Shown: in pieces, positions 16,990 through 26,088 of the stretch
How positions within the stretch are numbered: the first letter of the stretch is position 1
Layout of the letters: each line of letters opens with the position of its first letter
Assembly: GCF_001274635.1 (NCBI RefSeq)
Contig: NZ_LBGV01000001.1
Span: forward strand, 372,001-436,000
DNA length: 64,000 bases
Origin: Persicobacter sp. CCB-QB2
Lineage (GTDB): Bacteria; Bacteroidota; Bacteroidia; Cytophagales; Cyclobacteriaceae
Direction: 5' to 3'
The notes under the pieces: model-generated
What the model saw: the letters and a program-made list of their open reading frames with translations, nothing else
Databases searched by the model: none
Told to the model about the DNA's origin: nothing
Program-made: the position numbers and the translations under genes

Positions 16990-17014
16990 AGACGACGGTA
17001 GGTCGTCTTTTTTT
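16990..17014 (+). terminator. terminator after 58-residue gene
   Basis: AGACGAC (16990-16996) and GTCGTCT (17002-17008) pair perfectly around GGTAG, followed by a run of T to 17014. Confidence 0.85.
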
Positions 17015-17117
17015 GTTTGCGATGGGATCGGGTATTAGGAATCGGGGGAATCAGTCTGAATAGAAGAACAAAATAGGGGGGATGCGGCTTTTCTTACTGT
17101 AACTAATCCGATCTGTT

Positions 17118-18110
17118 ATGAAAGTCTTGGTGATTTTATTGTTGTCCTTATCGATATTAATTCCGGTATCTGCTCAGGAGGTTACCGACAAAGCAAAACA
17201 GAAAACAGAGCAGCGGGTCGATCAAAAAGTGGACAAGGGAATCGACCAGGGCCTTGATAAGCTGGAAGGCTTTTTTTTCGGCAAAAAGAAGAAAAAGAAA
17301 AATCAGACTTCTGTTACTCAGGATAGAGAGCATATGGAAGAGGTTCATCAGGAACAGGCGAATAAGATGATTGAATCCATGATGGGCAATATGAGTAAGC
17401 CGGTGGATGTGGCAGAGGCCTATGCTTTTGATAAAACGGTGACCTTAAAAGTGACAAATACCAATAAAAATGGAAAGGTCGATCAGTCAGATTTGCATCT
17501 GTTGATTCCTTATGAGGAGAGTGATCATTGGGGAATGTCAGTCCTTCCCGAAAAAGAAAAAGATTCGCAGAGCATATTGATTTATGATACTGGAAATAAG
17601 GCCGTCATTACTTTAATAGAGGAGAAGAGCGGGGAGAAGAATGCGATGGCAATGGCTTTGGATGTGGATCAAATTATGGAAGATATGGCGGAAGAAAAGG
17701 TGGAAGATGTAGAGAAAGGGGTAAAGGATCCGACTTTGCTATCTAATGAGGTGAGTTTTACGAAAACAGGAAAAACCAAAACCATGCACGGTTACGAATG
17801 TCATCAGTATATGGCTAAAGGGCCGGATGGTGAGGCAGAATTTTGGCTGGCGCCGGAATTCAATCATGATAATGCGCCTTTCTTTTCTGCTTTTGCCAAA
17901 AGAGGAGCGAAAAAAGGAAAGCAGCAGAATGTACTGGGGTTGGGGCAGGCGCCGGATGGTTTCATCATGGCCATTTCAGGCAAAACATATAAAACCGGAG
18001 ATACTTTTGCCTATGAAGTGACGGAAATCTCAGATCAGGATCGAAAGTATTCCATGGCCGACTGGAATTTAAAAACCATGCAGGATTATATGCAAAAACA
18101 AACGGATTGA
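17118..18110 (+). CDS. DUF4412 domain-containing secreted protein
   Basis: A 330-residue protein with a signal peptide (cleavage near VSAQE). Next comes a charged helical segment with heptad-like DQKVDKGIDQG repeats and a run of lysines (residues about 20-70). The C-terminal half holds the DUF4412 pattern: KTKTMHGYECHQYMAKG and EFWLAPEF, where a conserved Cys-His pair follows a Gly-Tyr. DUF4412 proteins are periplasmic or surface proteins of unknown function, common in Bacteroidota. It is monocistronic as far as visible, with a degenerate dispersed repeat downstream. Confidence 0.8.
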   Translation: MKVLVILLLSLSILIPVSAQEVTDKAKQKTEQRVDQKVDKGIDQGLDKLEGFFFGKKKKKKNQTSVTQDREHMEEVHQEQANKMIESMMGNMSKPVDVAEAYAFDKTVTLKVTNTNKNGKVDQSDLHLLIPYEESDHWGMSVLPEKEKDSQSILIYDTGNKAVITLIEEKSGEKNAMAMALDVDQIMEDMAEEKVEDVEKGVKDPTLLSNEVSFTKTGKTKTMHGYECHQYMAKGPDGEAEFWLAPEFNHDNAPFFSAFAKRGAKKGKQQNVLGLGQAPDGFIMAISGKTYKTGDTFAYEVTEISDQDRKYSMADWNLKTMQDYMQKQTD

Positions 18111-18187
18111 TATTCCGCTTTCCTGTGAGGATGTAAGGGATCCTTATTCACCCTGAGGAGGATTTGTTATTGACAGTTTCATTCGAA

Positions 18188-18470
18188 TTAACCCGATCTA
18201 TTCATGCTAAAATCCTCGTATAGCTGCCAGCCGGAGAAAATGGCGGATTTTTGCTATTTTGAAATTTTCACGCAGGCTGATGCCGGAGTGGAAAGTGGAG
18301 GCGATCAATTCGGGGCAATAAAAAAATAGAAGAAACACCTGTAAGATGCGGGGGATAAAATCATCATCCTGGCTTTTGGTCTGGAGCTACATCATTTTGG
18401 TTATTGCGTGAAAAAGAATACCATTTCCCTAAACAGCCGGGGAGGCAAATTTGTAGGATGATGATCCATA
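18188..18470 (+). repeat. dispersed intergenic repeat, copy 3 (degenerate)
   Basis: The left end TTAACCCGATCTATTCATGC and the next block AAATCCTCGTATAGCTGCCA match the family well. A CAATTCGGGGCAATAAAAAA block corresponds to the inner palindrome region. The right end is not clearly recognisable; CATAGTGGTATATTGC near 18466 may be its remnant. It occupies the ~430-bp gap between the DUF4412 and DUF1569 genes. Confidence 0.55.
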
Positions 18471-18540
18471 GTGGTATATTGCTTTTGAAAGCCCCGTTAT
18501 TTGGCGTATACGCAAATAAATTAACCTATTAACTGTTCTG

Positions 18541-18996
18541 CTAAACTCCGAATTGTCTCAGGTGATGATCCAGATGTTTGTACATCCCCCAGCCTTTTTC
18601 TTCCAGACTCATCGCACCGAAAATCGGATGTTTTTTTTCTTTAGCTATTTGTTCGGGGGTGTTATAAAACTCAGAAATTGCCATTAATAGACGTTCTTTT
18701 TCCTTTTCGAAATTTTTTTCTCCTTTCTGAACGTATTGGGGATGCGTTTTCGTGTTGTGAGGGTAGGGCGTATCGTTGATGACCATTTTTTTGATGAATC
18801 CGCTGAAAAGTTTTACCAGGAAAGGGGTGTTGTTTAAAGGTTTTCCATTGGTGACTTCCTGTACCTCTGCAGTGTGTGCCAGCATTTGAGCGGCATTCAT
18901 TTTGCCCCAAAGCGGAATGGTGTCCGCTTTTACCTGATGGATTCGTTCCCTTATTTCTTCAAAAACGACTGCTTCGTATAAGTTTTTGTGTTCCAT
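18541..18996 (-). CDS. DUF1569 (DinB-like) domain-containing protein
   Basis: A 151-residue cytosolic protein matching DUF1569, a branch of the DinB/YfiT four-helix bundle superfamily. Characteristic parts are LWGKMNAAQMLAHTAEV, with the first superfamily metal-binding His, and a C-terminal HPIFGAMSLEEKGWGMYKHLDHHLRQFG with the paired His. Related proteins bind a divalent metal and some are thiol-dependent transferases. The substrate is unknown. It is convergent with the DUF4412 gene and divergent from lysS. Confidence 0.88.
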   Translation of the reverse strand: MEHKNLYEAVVFEEIRERIHQVKADTIPLWGKMNAAQMLAHTAEVQEVTNGKPLNNTPFLVKLFSGFIKKMVINDTPYPHNTKTHPQYVQKGEKNFEKEKERLLMAISEFYNTPEQIAKEKKHPIFGAMSLEEKGWGMYKHLDHHLRQFGV

Positions 18997-19113
18997 GAGT
19001 TTCGGTATTTTTTCTAGAAAATACGCAATTCACAGGGGATTATCCACTGATGTTTGAAAAATTGGAATATTCCTTTGGTAATACACTTCTTTTTGCAATA
19101 GCTAGGCGTGGCT

Positions 19114-19143
19114 TTGTACTTCGGTATAGTTTATTTATTTTTG
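19114..19143 (+). promoter_or_regulatory. lysS promoter (Bacteroidota type)
   Basis: TTG at 19114-19116, 19 bases, then TATTTTTG at 19136-19143. This fits the Bacteroidota consensus TTG, 17-23 bases, TAnnTTTG. The start of transcription would be near 19150, giving a leader of about 70 nt before lysS. Confidence 0.65.
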
Positions 19144-19218
19144 CAGCCGAAATGTGTCTAAGGGTCTGAGCCTGCTAGGATAGTCAGGTAGTACCTTTAA
19201 CTTATACGTGAAAATTTT

Positions 19219-20964
19219 ATGCACTTAAGCGAACAAGAAATCAGAAGACGTGAAGAGCGTGAGGCGCTCATGCAGATGGGAGTGAACCCATATCCTGCCG
19301 AAGAATTTGTAGTCAGTACCACTGCTGATGATATTAAACAAAACTTCGAAAAGCGCCCTGATGATTTTAAGGAAATTACGGTTGCCGGCCGTATCATGTC
19401 CCGTAGAATCATGGGTAATGCCTCCTTCGCAGAAATTAAAGACAGCACTGGAAGAATCCAGGTATATTTCCGCCGTGATGACATCTGCCCGGGTGAGGAC
19501 AAGACGATGTACAATCAGGTGTTCAAGAAGATGTTGGACATCGGGGATATCATTGGGATTAAGGGTTATGTTTTTAAGACGCAAGTAGGAGAGCTTTCTG
19601 TTTACGTAACTGAATTCAAGCTTTTGACTAAATCTTTACGTCCGCTTCCAATCGTGAAAGAGACCAAAGATGAGGCAGGAAATGTGGTACAGCACGATGC
19701 TTTTACTGATCCTGAGTTGCGTTACCGTCAGCGTTATGTTGACTTGATTGTAAACGATAAGGTTAAAGACACTTTCATTAAACGTACTAAGATTGTAAAC
19801 TCCATGCGTCAGTTTTTCAATGATGCGGGATATTTGGAGGTAGATACCCCAATTTTGCAATCTATTCCGGGTGGAGCGGCAGCACGTCCATTTATTACGC
19901 ACCACAATGCTTTGGATATTCCATTGTACTTGCGTATTGCGAATGAGTTGTACCTGAAGCGTTTGATCGTAGGTGGTTTTGATGGTGTTTACGAATTTTC
20001 CAAAAACTTCCGTAACGAAGGAATGGACCGTACGCATAATCCGGAATTTACGGCCATGGAAATTTATGTTTCCTATAAGGATTACAACTGGATGATGGAT
20101 TTCACTGAGCGTTGTTTGCAGTACATTGTAAAGAATGTGAACAATGGTGAAACCAAAGTTTCTGTTGATGGTACTGAAATTGATTTCGGTGGTAATTTCC
20201 GTCGTGTGACCATGATCGATGCGATTAAGGAGCACACCGGAGTGGATATTACCGGTATGGATGAAGCTGCTTTGGTGCAGGTTTGTAAAGATCTGGGCAT
20301 CGAAACAGATGAAACCATGGGTAAGGCGAAATTGATTGACGAGATATTCGGAGAGAAATGTGAGCCACATTACATTCAGCCTACTTTCATCACGGATTAC
20401 CCGGTAGAGATGTCGCCGTTGTGTAAGCGTCACCGTCATAATCCGGAATTAACCGAGCGTTTCGAGCTGATGATTAACGGTAAGGAGGTAGCGAATGCTT
20501 ACTCTGAGTTGAACGATCCGGTTGATCAGCGTGCACGTTTCGAAGAGCAAATGGGCTTGATGGATAAAGGAGATGATGAGGCGATGTTTATCGATCATGA
20601 CTTCCTTAGAGCATTGGAATACGGTATGCCACCAACCTCTGGTCTGGGTATTGGTATTGATCGTTTGGTGATGTTGTTGACCGATAACATTTCCATTCAG
20701 GAAGTATTATTCTTTCCACAAATGAAGCCGGAGAAGCGTGTGGTTTATATGTCGGAGGCGGATTACCTGGAAATGGGTGTTGCGGAAGATTTAATTCAGA
20801 TTCTTCAGAAATTAGGCTTGGTACAGAAGTCTGATTTTGCAGAATTGCAGGCCAATAAATTGCATCAGGACGTTTGCGGAATGCGTAAGAAAATGAAATT
20901 GAAAGAGGTGAAGAACCCAACCAAAGAAGAGGTGGAAGCCTGGTTGGAAACGGTTCAGGCTTAA
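19219..20964 (+). CDS. lysS: lysine--tRNA ligase, class II
   Basis: A 581-residue class II synthetase that charges tRNA-Lys. The N-terminal OB-fold anticodon-binding domain (residues about 55-160) contains [19 protein letters not shown]. The catalytic domain shows motif 2 as [15 protein letters not shown] and motif 3 as [12 protein letters not shown]. The protein is ~75 residues longer than E. coli LysS. The extra C-terminal part after residue ~500 ([14 protein letters not shown] to the end) is typical of Bacteroidota LysS. It has its own promoter and terminator. Confidence 0.97.
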   Translation: MHLSEQEIRRREEREALMQMGVNPYPAEEFVVSTTADDIKQNFEKRPDDFKEITVAGRIMSRRIMGNASFAEIKDSTGRIQVYFRRDDICPGEDKTMYNQVFKKMLDIGDIIGIKGYVFKTQVGELSVYVTEFKLLTKSLRPLPIVKETKDEAGNVVQHDAFTDPELRYRQRYVDLIVNDKVKDTFIKRTKIVNSMRQFFNDAGYLEVDTPILQSIPGGAAARPFITHHNALDIPLYLRIANELYLKRLIVGGFDGVYEFSKNFRNEGMDRTHNPEFTAMEIYVSYKDYNWMMDFTERCLQYIVKNVNNGETKVSVDGTEIDFGGNFRRVTMIDAIKEHTGVDITGMDEAALVQVCKDLGIETDETMGKAKLIDEIFGEKCEPHYIQPTFITDYPVEMSPLCKRHRHNPELTERFELMINGKEVANAYSELNDPVDQRARFEEQMGLMDKGDDEAMFIDHDFLRALEYGMPPTSGLGIGIDRLVMLLTDNISIQEVLFFPQMKPEKRVVYMSEADYLEMGVAEDLIQILQKLGLVQKSDFAELQANKLHQDVCGMRKKMKLKEVKNPTKEEVEAWLETVQA

Positions 20965-20984
20965 TCAAAAAAAATATAACAAGA

Positions 20985-21018
20985 AAGGACATTGCATTCG
21001 TGGTGTCCTTTTTTTTCG
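20985..21018 (+). terminator. lysS terminator
   Basis: AAGGACA (20985-20991) pairs with TGTCCTT (21004-21010), followed by a run of T. Confidence 0.8.
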
Positions 21019-21183
21019 CTTTTAGCGTGTTTAAAAGCCAAAATGACTAGCGAAAACTGGAAGTAATGCAGAAGCGATGTCGATTATTTTGAGAGAATAG
21101 CATCGCTATTGTTGAGAAATTATCTAAAATCTCGGCCAATAATTCGAATTTGCAGCCGGATGGAGAGCTTTGAAACATGATTT

Positions 21184-21404
21184 TAATCCGAATGATTCAC
21201 CGCTATATTTAGCGACTCCTTCTAAGTTGGATTGTTGTCATATGGTTATGGGGGGGCTGATTTTTTAATTGCCATATTTGGGTGAGTTTGCTTTTAACTC
21301 CATCATCGGCTTCCTTGGAAAAAAACTCGAATTAGTAAAAACTCCTTCATTATTCCCGTCTTGCGGCTAAAGGAGGATTTCAGTATGAATAATCCGCCTT
21401 AAAG
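21184..21404 (-). repeat. dispersed intergenic repeat, copy 4 (reverse orientation)
   Basis: On the minus strand it starts CTTTAAGGCGGATTATTCAT, contains TCCTCCTTTAGCCGCAAGAC and TTTTTTTCCAAGGAAGCCGA, and ends AGCGGTGAATCATTCGGATT. The two ends are near-perfect inverted repeats. About 221 bp, between lysS and the SelW-like gene. The rest of this ~495-bp gap shows no gene. Confidence 0.82.
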
Positions 21405-21459
21405 CTTTTTATTCCTGGATTGATTAGTATTTTTATTTTGAAAACTAAAATCCAATTTT

Positions 21460-21738
21460 TTGAAACCGGAAATAACAATTATTTATTGCACACAATGCAA
21501 GTGGCTCCTTCGGGCCGGCTGGATGGCGCAGGAACTTTTACAGACTTTCGAAACCGAAATCGCGGGGGTAAAGCTGCAGCCGGGAACAGGTGGTATTTAT
21601 GAGGTTTGGATAGATGCCGAACAGGTGTTTTCCTTTAAAACTTCACGCAGATTTCCTCAGCCCAAGGAATTGAAACGCTTAATCAGAGATATCATAGCGC
21701 CTGAAAAAGATTTGGGGCATAATGACAGAGGAATATGA
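21460..21738 (+). CDS. SelT/SelW/SelH (Rdx) family selenoprotein-like protein
   Basis: A 92-residue thioredoxin-like protein. The redox motif near the N-terminus is YCTQCKW (CxxC; both positions are Cys, not selenocysteine). The sequence TGGIYEVWIDAEQVFSFKT and PQPKELKRLIRDII match the rest of the Rdx domain. The function of bacterial members is not settled; a thiol redox role is likely. The start is TTG 21460; an in-frame TGA lies just upstream. Its stop overlaps the start of the next gene (ATGA), so it is translationally coupled to a cytochrome c lipoprotein. Confidence 0.85.
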   Translation: MKPEITIIYCTQCKWLLRAGWMAQELLQTFETEIAGVKLQPGTGGIYEVWIDAEQVFSFKTSRRFPQPKELKRLIRDIIAPEKDLGHNDRGI

Positions 21739-22100
21739 AACGCTACTTTTTTTCCACAATTGCTATTTTTTGTGCACTGACGGCCTGTGATGAAGAAACC
21801 ACCAAAACCAAGCAGTATATGGTACGGGGGCAGCAGTTGTATCAAACCTATTGCGCGAACTGTCACCAGCAAGATGGAAGTGGGCTGGGGAAATTATATC
21901 CTCCTTTGAAAGATTCTCAACACTTATCAGATAAGGAAACCGTCATTTGCACGATAAAGAATGGAATGGAAGGGGAGATTGTGGTAAATGGGCAGACTTA
22001 TGACCAGCCCATGCCCGGGATTCCTGAGCTTAAAAATTTGGACATTGCCGAGATTGCCACCTTTGTCCGGATTACCTGGGGGGGGCTTCAGATCGCGTGA
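21735..22100 (+). CDS. c-type cytochrome lipoprotein
   Basis: A 121-residue protein with a lipoprotein signal (CALTAC lipobox, Cys 18) and a single haem-binding motif CANCH at about residue 38, followed by QQDGSGLGKLYPPL. A Met in YDQPMPGIP is the probable sixth haem ligand. It fits a class I monohaem cytochrome c anchored on the periplasmic side of the inner or outer membrane, carrying electrons to an oxidase or other acceptor. It overlaps the SelW-like gene by 4 bases. Confidence 0.9.
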   Translation: MKRYFFSTIAIFCALTACDEETTKTKQYMVRGQQLYQTYCANCHQQDGSGLGKLYPPLKDSQHLSDKETVICTIKNGMEGEIVVNGQTYDQPMPGIPELKNLDIAEIATFVRITWGGLQIA

Positions 22101-22356
22101 GTTTAGAGGATGTGGAGCACGCTCTAAAAGACTGTGTTAAATAACAATTGTACCTAAATTTATATTTTTTGTAATTATTTCCCTTGAGGCTTTGGTATGT
22201 GTTCTTAAATAATTAATTTCTAGTCTGTTAGTCATTGTTGGACTGATTGACATAGAGAAATTTTTCTTTATAGAATCTGGATATGCTGAATTCTCATTCC
22301 TTCCGTATTCCTCAAAGGATAATTGCTCCTATTTTAATCTTTTAATTATTTTCAAA

Positions 22357-22623
22357 ATGAACATTTTTGTTGCTAAGCTAGGGGCGGATACCACTAGCGA
22401 TTCCCTTCGTGAATTATTTGAGCAGTATGGTGAGGTAGCTTTTGCGCGGGTTATTTTTGACCGTGAAACAGGTCAGTCAAAGCGATTTGGTTTTGTAGAA
22501 ATGCCGAATGATCCTGAAGCCTATATGGCAATTGTAGAAACGAATGAACTTTACTTTGAAGGAAGTACAATTGTAGTGAAAAAAGCGAAGCCAAAAGAGG
22601 AAATGGCTCCCCGCTCTCACTAA
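22357..22623 (+). CDS. RNA recognition motif (RRM) protein
   Basis: An 88-residue protein made of one RRM domain. RNP2 is NIFVAKL at residues 2-8 and RNP1 is KRFGFVEM at about 47-54, with the expected aromatic residues. Short RRM proteins of this type occur in Bacteroidota and Cyanobacteria and some are cold-induced. It is preceded by ~250 bases without a gene, possibly a long leader, and ends at a strong hairpin shared with the convergent lipoprotein gene. It binds RNA; targets are unknown. Confidence 0.92.
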   Translation: MNIFVAKLGADTTSDSLRELFEQYGEVAFARVIFDRETGQSKRFGFVEMPNDPEAYMAIVETNELYFEGSTIVVKKAKPKEEMAPRSH

Positions 22624-22638
22624 AAAACATAAACAAAA

Positions 22639-22667
22639 AAGGCCGCTGATTAATAGCGGCCTTTTTT
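22639..22667. terminator. bidirectional terminator after RRM gene
   Basis: AAGGCCGCT (22639-22647) pairs with AGCGGCCTT (22655-22663). A-run on the left and T-run on the right serve the convergent RRM (plus) and lipoprotein (minus) genes. Confidence 0.88.
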
Positions 22668-22668
22668 G

Positions 22669-23079
22669 TTATGGAACCATATTTTTTGCCTCTTCCTGGG
22701 CTTCTGCCATCATTTTGTTAATGGCTGAAATATTATTTTTTTCTTCTAATAAATACTGTCTTGCCTCCTGATAGTCCAGCGTATCATATTGGGTGTTGAG
22801 GTGATGCATCCATTCCATCATTGCCTTTTCAGACTTTAATAAAGCAACATTAACCTGTCTGAGTTGTGCATGTTGCTCTTCGCTGGAGGTGGAATCTTTC
22901 AACAATTTTTGAATTTCTGATTGGTATCGCACAATTGGACCCATCCGGGGCATAGCTTCGTCATGAATATCGATCACTTCATTATAGATGCTTTGAAGCT
23001 CTTCTTTCTGTTTTTTTTCCTCACTATTGCAGGAACATAAAAGAAGGAGGAGGGTGAAAATCGATAAGGTTCTTGTCAT
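22669..23079 (-). CDS. hypothetical lipoprotein
   Basis: A 136-residue protein from ATG 23079, with a lipoprotein signal (LLLLLCSC, lipobox Cys about 16). The mature part is almost wholly helical and charged (KKQKEELQSIYNEVIDIHDE, later NKMMAEAQEEAKNMV), suggesting a coiled coil. Similar short lipoproteins in Bacteroidota have no known function. The frame continues upstream to 23109, but the lipoprotein signal supports the downstream ATG. It lies downstream of, but separate from, the OmpA-like gene on the other side. Confidence 0.72.
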   Translation of the reverse strand: MTRTLSIFTLLLLLCSCNSEEKKQKEELQSIYNEVIDIHDEAMPRMGPIVRYQSEIQKLLKDSTSSEEQHAQLRQVNVALLKSEKAMMEWMHHLNTQYDTLDYQEARQYLLEEKNNISAINKMMAEAQEEAKNMVP

Positions 23080-23149
23080 GACATTATTTGTTTTCCCAAA
23101 AGTAATCAATCTTTTTTAAAGGGCAAAAAAGCTATTTTGGCTATAAATA

Positions 23150-24931
23150 TTACATATCAAGAATGGTGAATTCTACTCTTCGGTTAATAGCTCTATTCTC
23201 ATCCGAGTCATTGGAGACTTCCGGTTTATCCGCTCCATATCCCTGAGAAGTGATTCTCCACTCGGCGATACCCTGACTGACCAAATATGTTTTTACCGCT
23301 CTGGCCCGGTCTTTAGAAAGCTTGCGGTTATATTGATCATTCCCAACATTGTCGGTATGTCCGGAAATTTCAATCTGCATGCTGGGTGTTCCCTCTAAAA
23401 ACTCCACCACTTTATCTAATGCACCATAGGAAGTTGTTTTCAGGCTAGCCTTGTCAAAATCAAAAAATACATTATCCAGTCTTACCGTAGTCCCCACTTC
23501 TAGTGGACTCAGATAAATGTCCAGGATATAGCCATTGTCAAAATGTTCTGCTTCAATCTCTACAGGCAAGGAAACCGCTAAAAATCCTTCGGTGTTAATG
23601 GTTATTTCATAACTTCCTTCTTTGGCGAGTTCAACTCCGTAGGCGCCATCAAAAGCGTCATTGTTAGTGGTGAAATTCTCCGAGCCATTGATTTTTATCT
23701 CGCATTCCACCGGCAGGTTGGTGTTTTTGTTGAGTACCAGTCCGCTGAGGCTTGCCAATTTTTTTGGCGCATCAATTTCGAAGTCCAGAACCATGGTAGA
23801 ATCTTGCTTAATCTTAGGCGTTTTCAGTTGTTGGCTGATCAGTGTCTTACTGCCTAAAGCAATTTTGAAATCATACTCATATTCCTGTGGTAGATTTATT
23901 TCGTAATATCCACCTTCATTATTGTAGAAAAAGGTATCTACTTTTGCATGAACATTGATTAATTCCAGGCTTACCTGTGCCGGCATTTGCGTGGATTTGT
24001 CCAAAATGGTTCCGGATAAGGTCAGAACCGGAGGTTTTGGGATTAAGCCCAGGATATCCAGGGAGTTGCCCACCGTGCCCGGATAAGTACGGGTAGAAAA
24101 AGCATTGCCTTCATTATCGAGTGAGAAATAGGCGTCAAATCCGTCGGTATTGATCGGCTTACCGATGTTCATGGGCTTGCTCCATCTCAGCCAGGTGTCA
24201 TCCATTCTTTCTGCCCAGTAAATATCCATTCCTCCGTGGCCACCAGGTCGGTTGGAGGCAAAATACAAGGTGCGATCATCCTGAGATAAGTATGGGGCAA
24301 ACTCATCTCGCCGTGTATTTAAACTTTCCAAGCGCATTGGAGTAGAATATGCTGTCCCACTTACTCTAAAACTTACATAAAGATCGCTAAATTTATCATT
24401 GTCTTTTTCACTAAAATAAAGAATGAGCACGCTCATGTCACTGTTCATGGTGGCGCCTGAAAATCTCCCTTTTCGCATTTTCAGAAAGTCCTTAACATCT
24501 AATGGCGTTGGAGTGGACCAGCTGTCCCCCTTACGGGTAGTAATGGCTAGGCCATCTTCTTTTTTCTTACTGGCACCGCGAACCAATAGGTAATTACCAT
24601 CAGGAGAAATCCACATCACCTCATTAAACCTTCTGTTATTGAGTGGGGATTTCATGTGTTGGGCCGGCCCCCATTTGCCATTAGGCTGTTTTTCGGAGAA
24701 CCAAATATCTTGTCCGCCATCCGTCCCCTTTTTATTATCCGGGTGATTGGTTCTGGTAAAATATAAGGTAGAACCATCCGGGGAAACAAGGGGGGAACTT
24801 TCGTGATAGGAGGAATTGACATTTTTGCCAATTCTGTTAAAATCAAATTTATTAGGATCAGCTTTTTGTGCACACAAGAAATGGGGAATGCTGAACCAAA
24901 AAAATAAAGCAATAAAAATGTAGCGTAGCAT
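23150..24931 (-). CDS. OmpA family protein with WD40-like (PD40) propeller
   Basis: A 593-residue outer-membrane-associated protein. A signal peptide ends near FLCAQK. Residues about 40-290 carry PD40/WD40-like repeats (SPLVSPDGSTLYFTR, APYLSQDDRTLYFASNRPGG). Two carboxypeptidase-regulatory-like segments follow (about 300-470). The C-terminal OmpA domain (about 485-593) binds peptidoglycan (VFFDFDKASL, ISGHTDNVGND, NRAINRRVEF). The layout resembles PorE of the T9SS but lacks TPR repeats, so it may instead be a general surface-anchoring protein. It is monocistronic. Confidence 0.88.
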   Translation of the reverse strand: MLRYIFIALFFWFSIPHFLCAQKADPNKFDFNRIGKNVNSSYHESSPLVSPDGSTLYFTRTNHPDNKKGTDGGQDIWFSEKQPNGKWGPAQHMKSPLNNRRFNEVMWISPDGNYLLVRGASKKKEDGLAITTRKGDSWSTPTPLDVKDFLKMRKGRFSGATMNSDMSVLILYFSEKDNDKFSDLYVSFRVSGTAYSTPMRLESLNTRRDEFAPYLSQDDRTLYFASNRPGGHGGMDIYWAERMDDTWLRWSKPMNIGKPINTDGFDAYFSLDNEGNAFSTRTYPGTVGNSLDILGLIPKPPVLTLSGTILDKSTQMPAQVSLELINVHAKVDTFFYNNEGGYYEINLPQEYEYDFKIALGSKTLISQQLKTPKIKQDSTMVLDFEIDAPKKLASLSGLVLNKNTNLPVECEIKINGSENFTTNNDAFDGAYGVELAKEGSYEITINTEGFLAVSLPVEIEAEHFDNGYILDIYLSPLEVGTTVRLDNVFFDFDKASLKTTSYGALDKVVEFLEGTPSMQIEISGHTDNVGNDQYNRKLSKDRARAVKTYLVSQGIAEWRITSQGYGADKPEVSNDSDENRAINRRVEFTILDM

Positions 24932-25170
24932 AGGTCAATGTTTGGTCATTAAAAAATGACAATATAGGTGACTTAAAGTTTATGAAAGATCAGGTTAACT
25001 TTTAAAGATTTTGGTTATAACCTTACTATACAAAAATATCAAAAAAATTAACAAAGCACACAAATGTTACATGCTAGTTCTTGTTGTTTTATATCAAATT
25101 ATAGGATATTTTCTCTAGGAGGCCATTTGGACTGTTTAGCTAAAGGGCATTACCCAGAGGTGTTCCTTCC

Positions 25171-26087
25171 TTAGGGTTGATGGTTGATGGCCTCATTATA
25201 TATTTTACGGGTAACCGAATCTACCTCAATATAAATGTTTTCCGCTTTCATTCCGGTGACAATAAATCGACCCAAAACAGGCTGCTCTGAGATGATATTG
25301 GTCTGAGGGTTTGAGGGATGGCCGAAAAAAGGCCTCCGGCGTTGTTGATGCCCCCTTGTACTTCTTTGAAATAATTATAAGCTTCTTCCGTGTAGGCTAA
25401 TACCTCCATTGAAGCATTATCACCCGGCTTAAAGGTGACAGGAGCTTTGAAGTTACTAAAGGAAGAGGCGAAAAGTTCGTCATCGAATAAATATACAGTG
25501 GATTGGTTTCCGTTGGATTCTATGCCATTGACCAGAAAGCGAATTTGGTAGTAATTTTTTTCTTCAGTGGGTTCTTTAAAGTTCACCATTAAATCGAAAA
25601 CACGCCTATCCTTTTCTTCCTTCGGATTATTCTTTAAGCTTTCCATTCTTCCGGAGTTCAGCTTATAGTTCAGGCTAATTTCTGATTTATTCTCCACTAA
25701 ATAGTCCTCCGCACTAAATTTTTGCCCCATCCAGTTGACAGATAAATGATAAGTAGCTCCAACTTTACCCTTAAAAATTTCCCAATTTGGTGGAAGGTAT
25801 TTTTGTTTGTTTTCATTCCAAAGGAAAGGGATTTTTAGTGTTTTCTCCCCGTAGTGTTCGGTAACGATGATCTCGGCATTGGTAATTATATCATGAGGAG
25901 ATAAAGAATCATAAAACCCAAAAGTTTGATTAAGAGAAACATAAGAATATCCTTCCAAATCAGCCACCAGGCCTTCGATTACCAAAATATTTTCATGTGC
26001 CGGAAGCTCTATTTGAATGACTTCTTCACAGGCTAAAATTACTGTACAAAGGAAAATAAGGCTTAAGTTTCTATAAATATTTTTCAT
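25171..26087 (-). CDS. DUF4249 lipoprotein, apparent frameshift near the 3' end
   Basis: The protein has a lipoprotein signal (VILACEE) and an early IEGLVADLEGYSYVSLNQT, matching DUF4249, the usual partner of a TonB receptor in Bacteroidota. It starts 1 bp after the receptor stop. The uninterrupted frame ends at 25248 with an unlikely tail. If one base is added between about 25310 and 25331, the protein continues as SNPQTNIISEQPVLGRF and then to TAA at 25171, giving ~305 residues and a plausible family C-terminus. It is either a recent frameshift or a sequencing error. Substrate of the pair unknown. Confidence 0.8.
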
Positions 26088-26088
26088 A

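Noticed and set aside
19636..20439. 267-residue reading frame on the minus strand opposite lysS
   Set aside because: It lies wholly inside lysS, has no recognisable domain, and its composition is that of an antisense shadow of a strongly biased gene.
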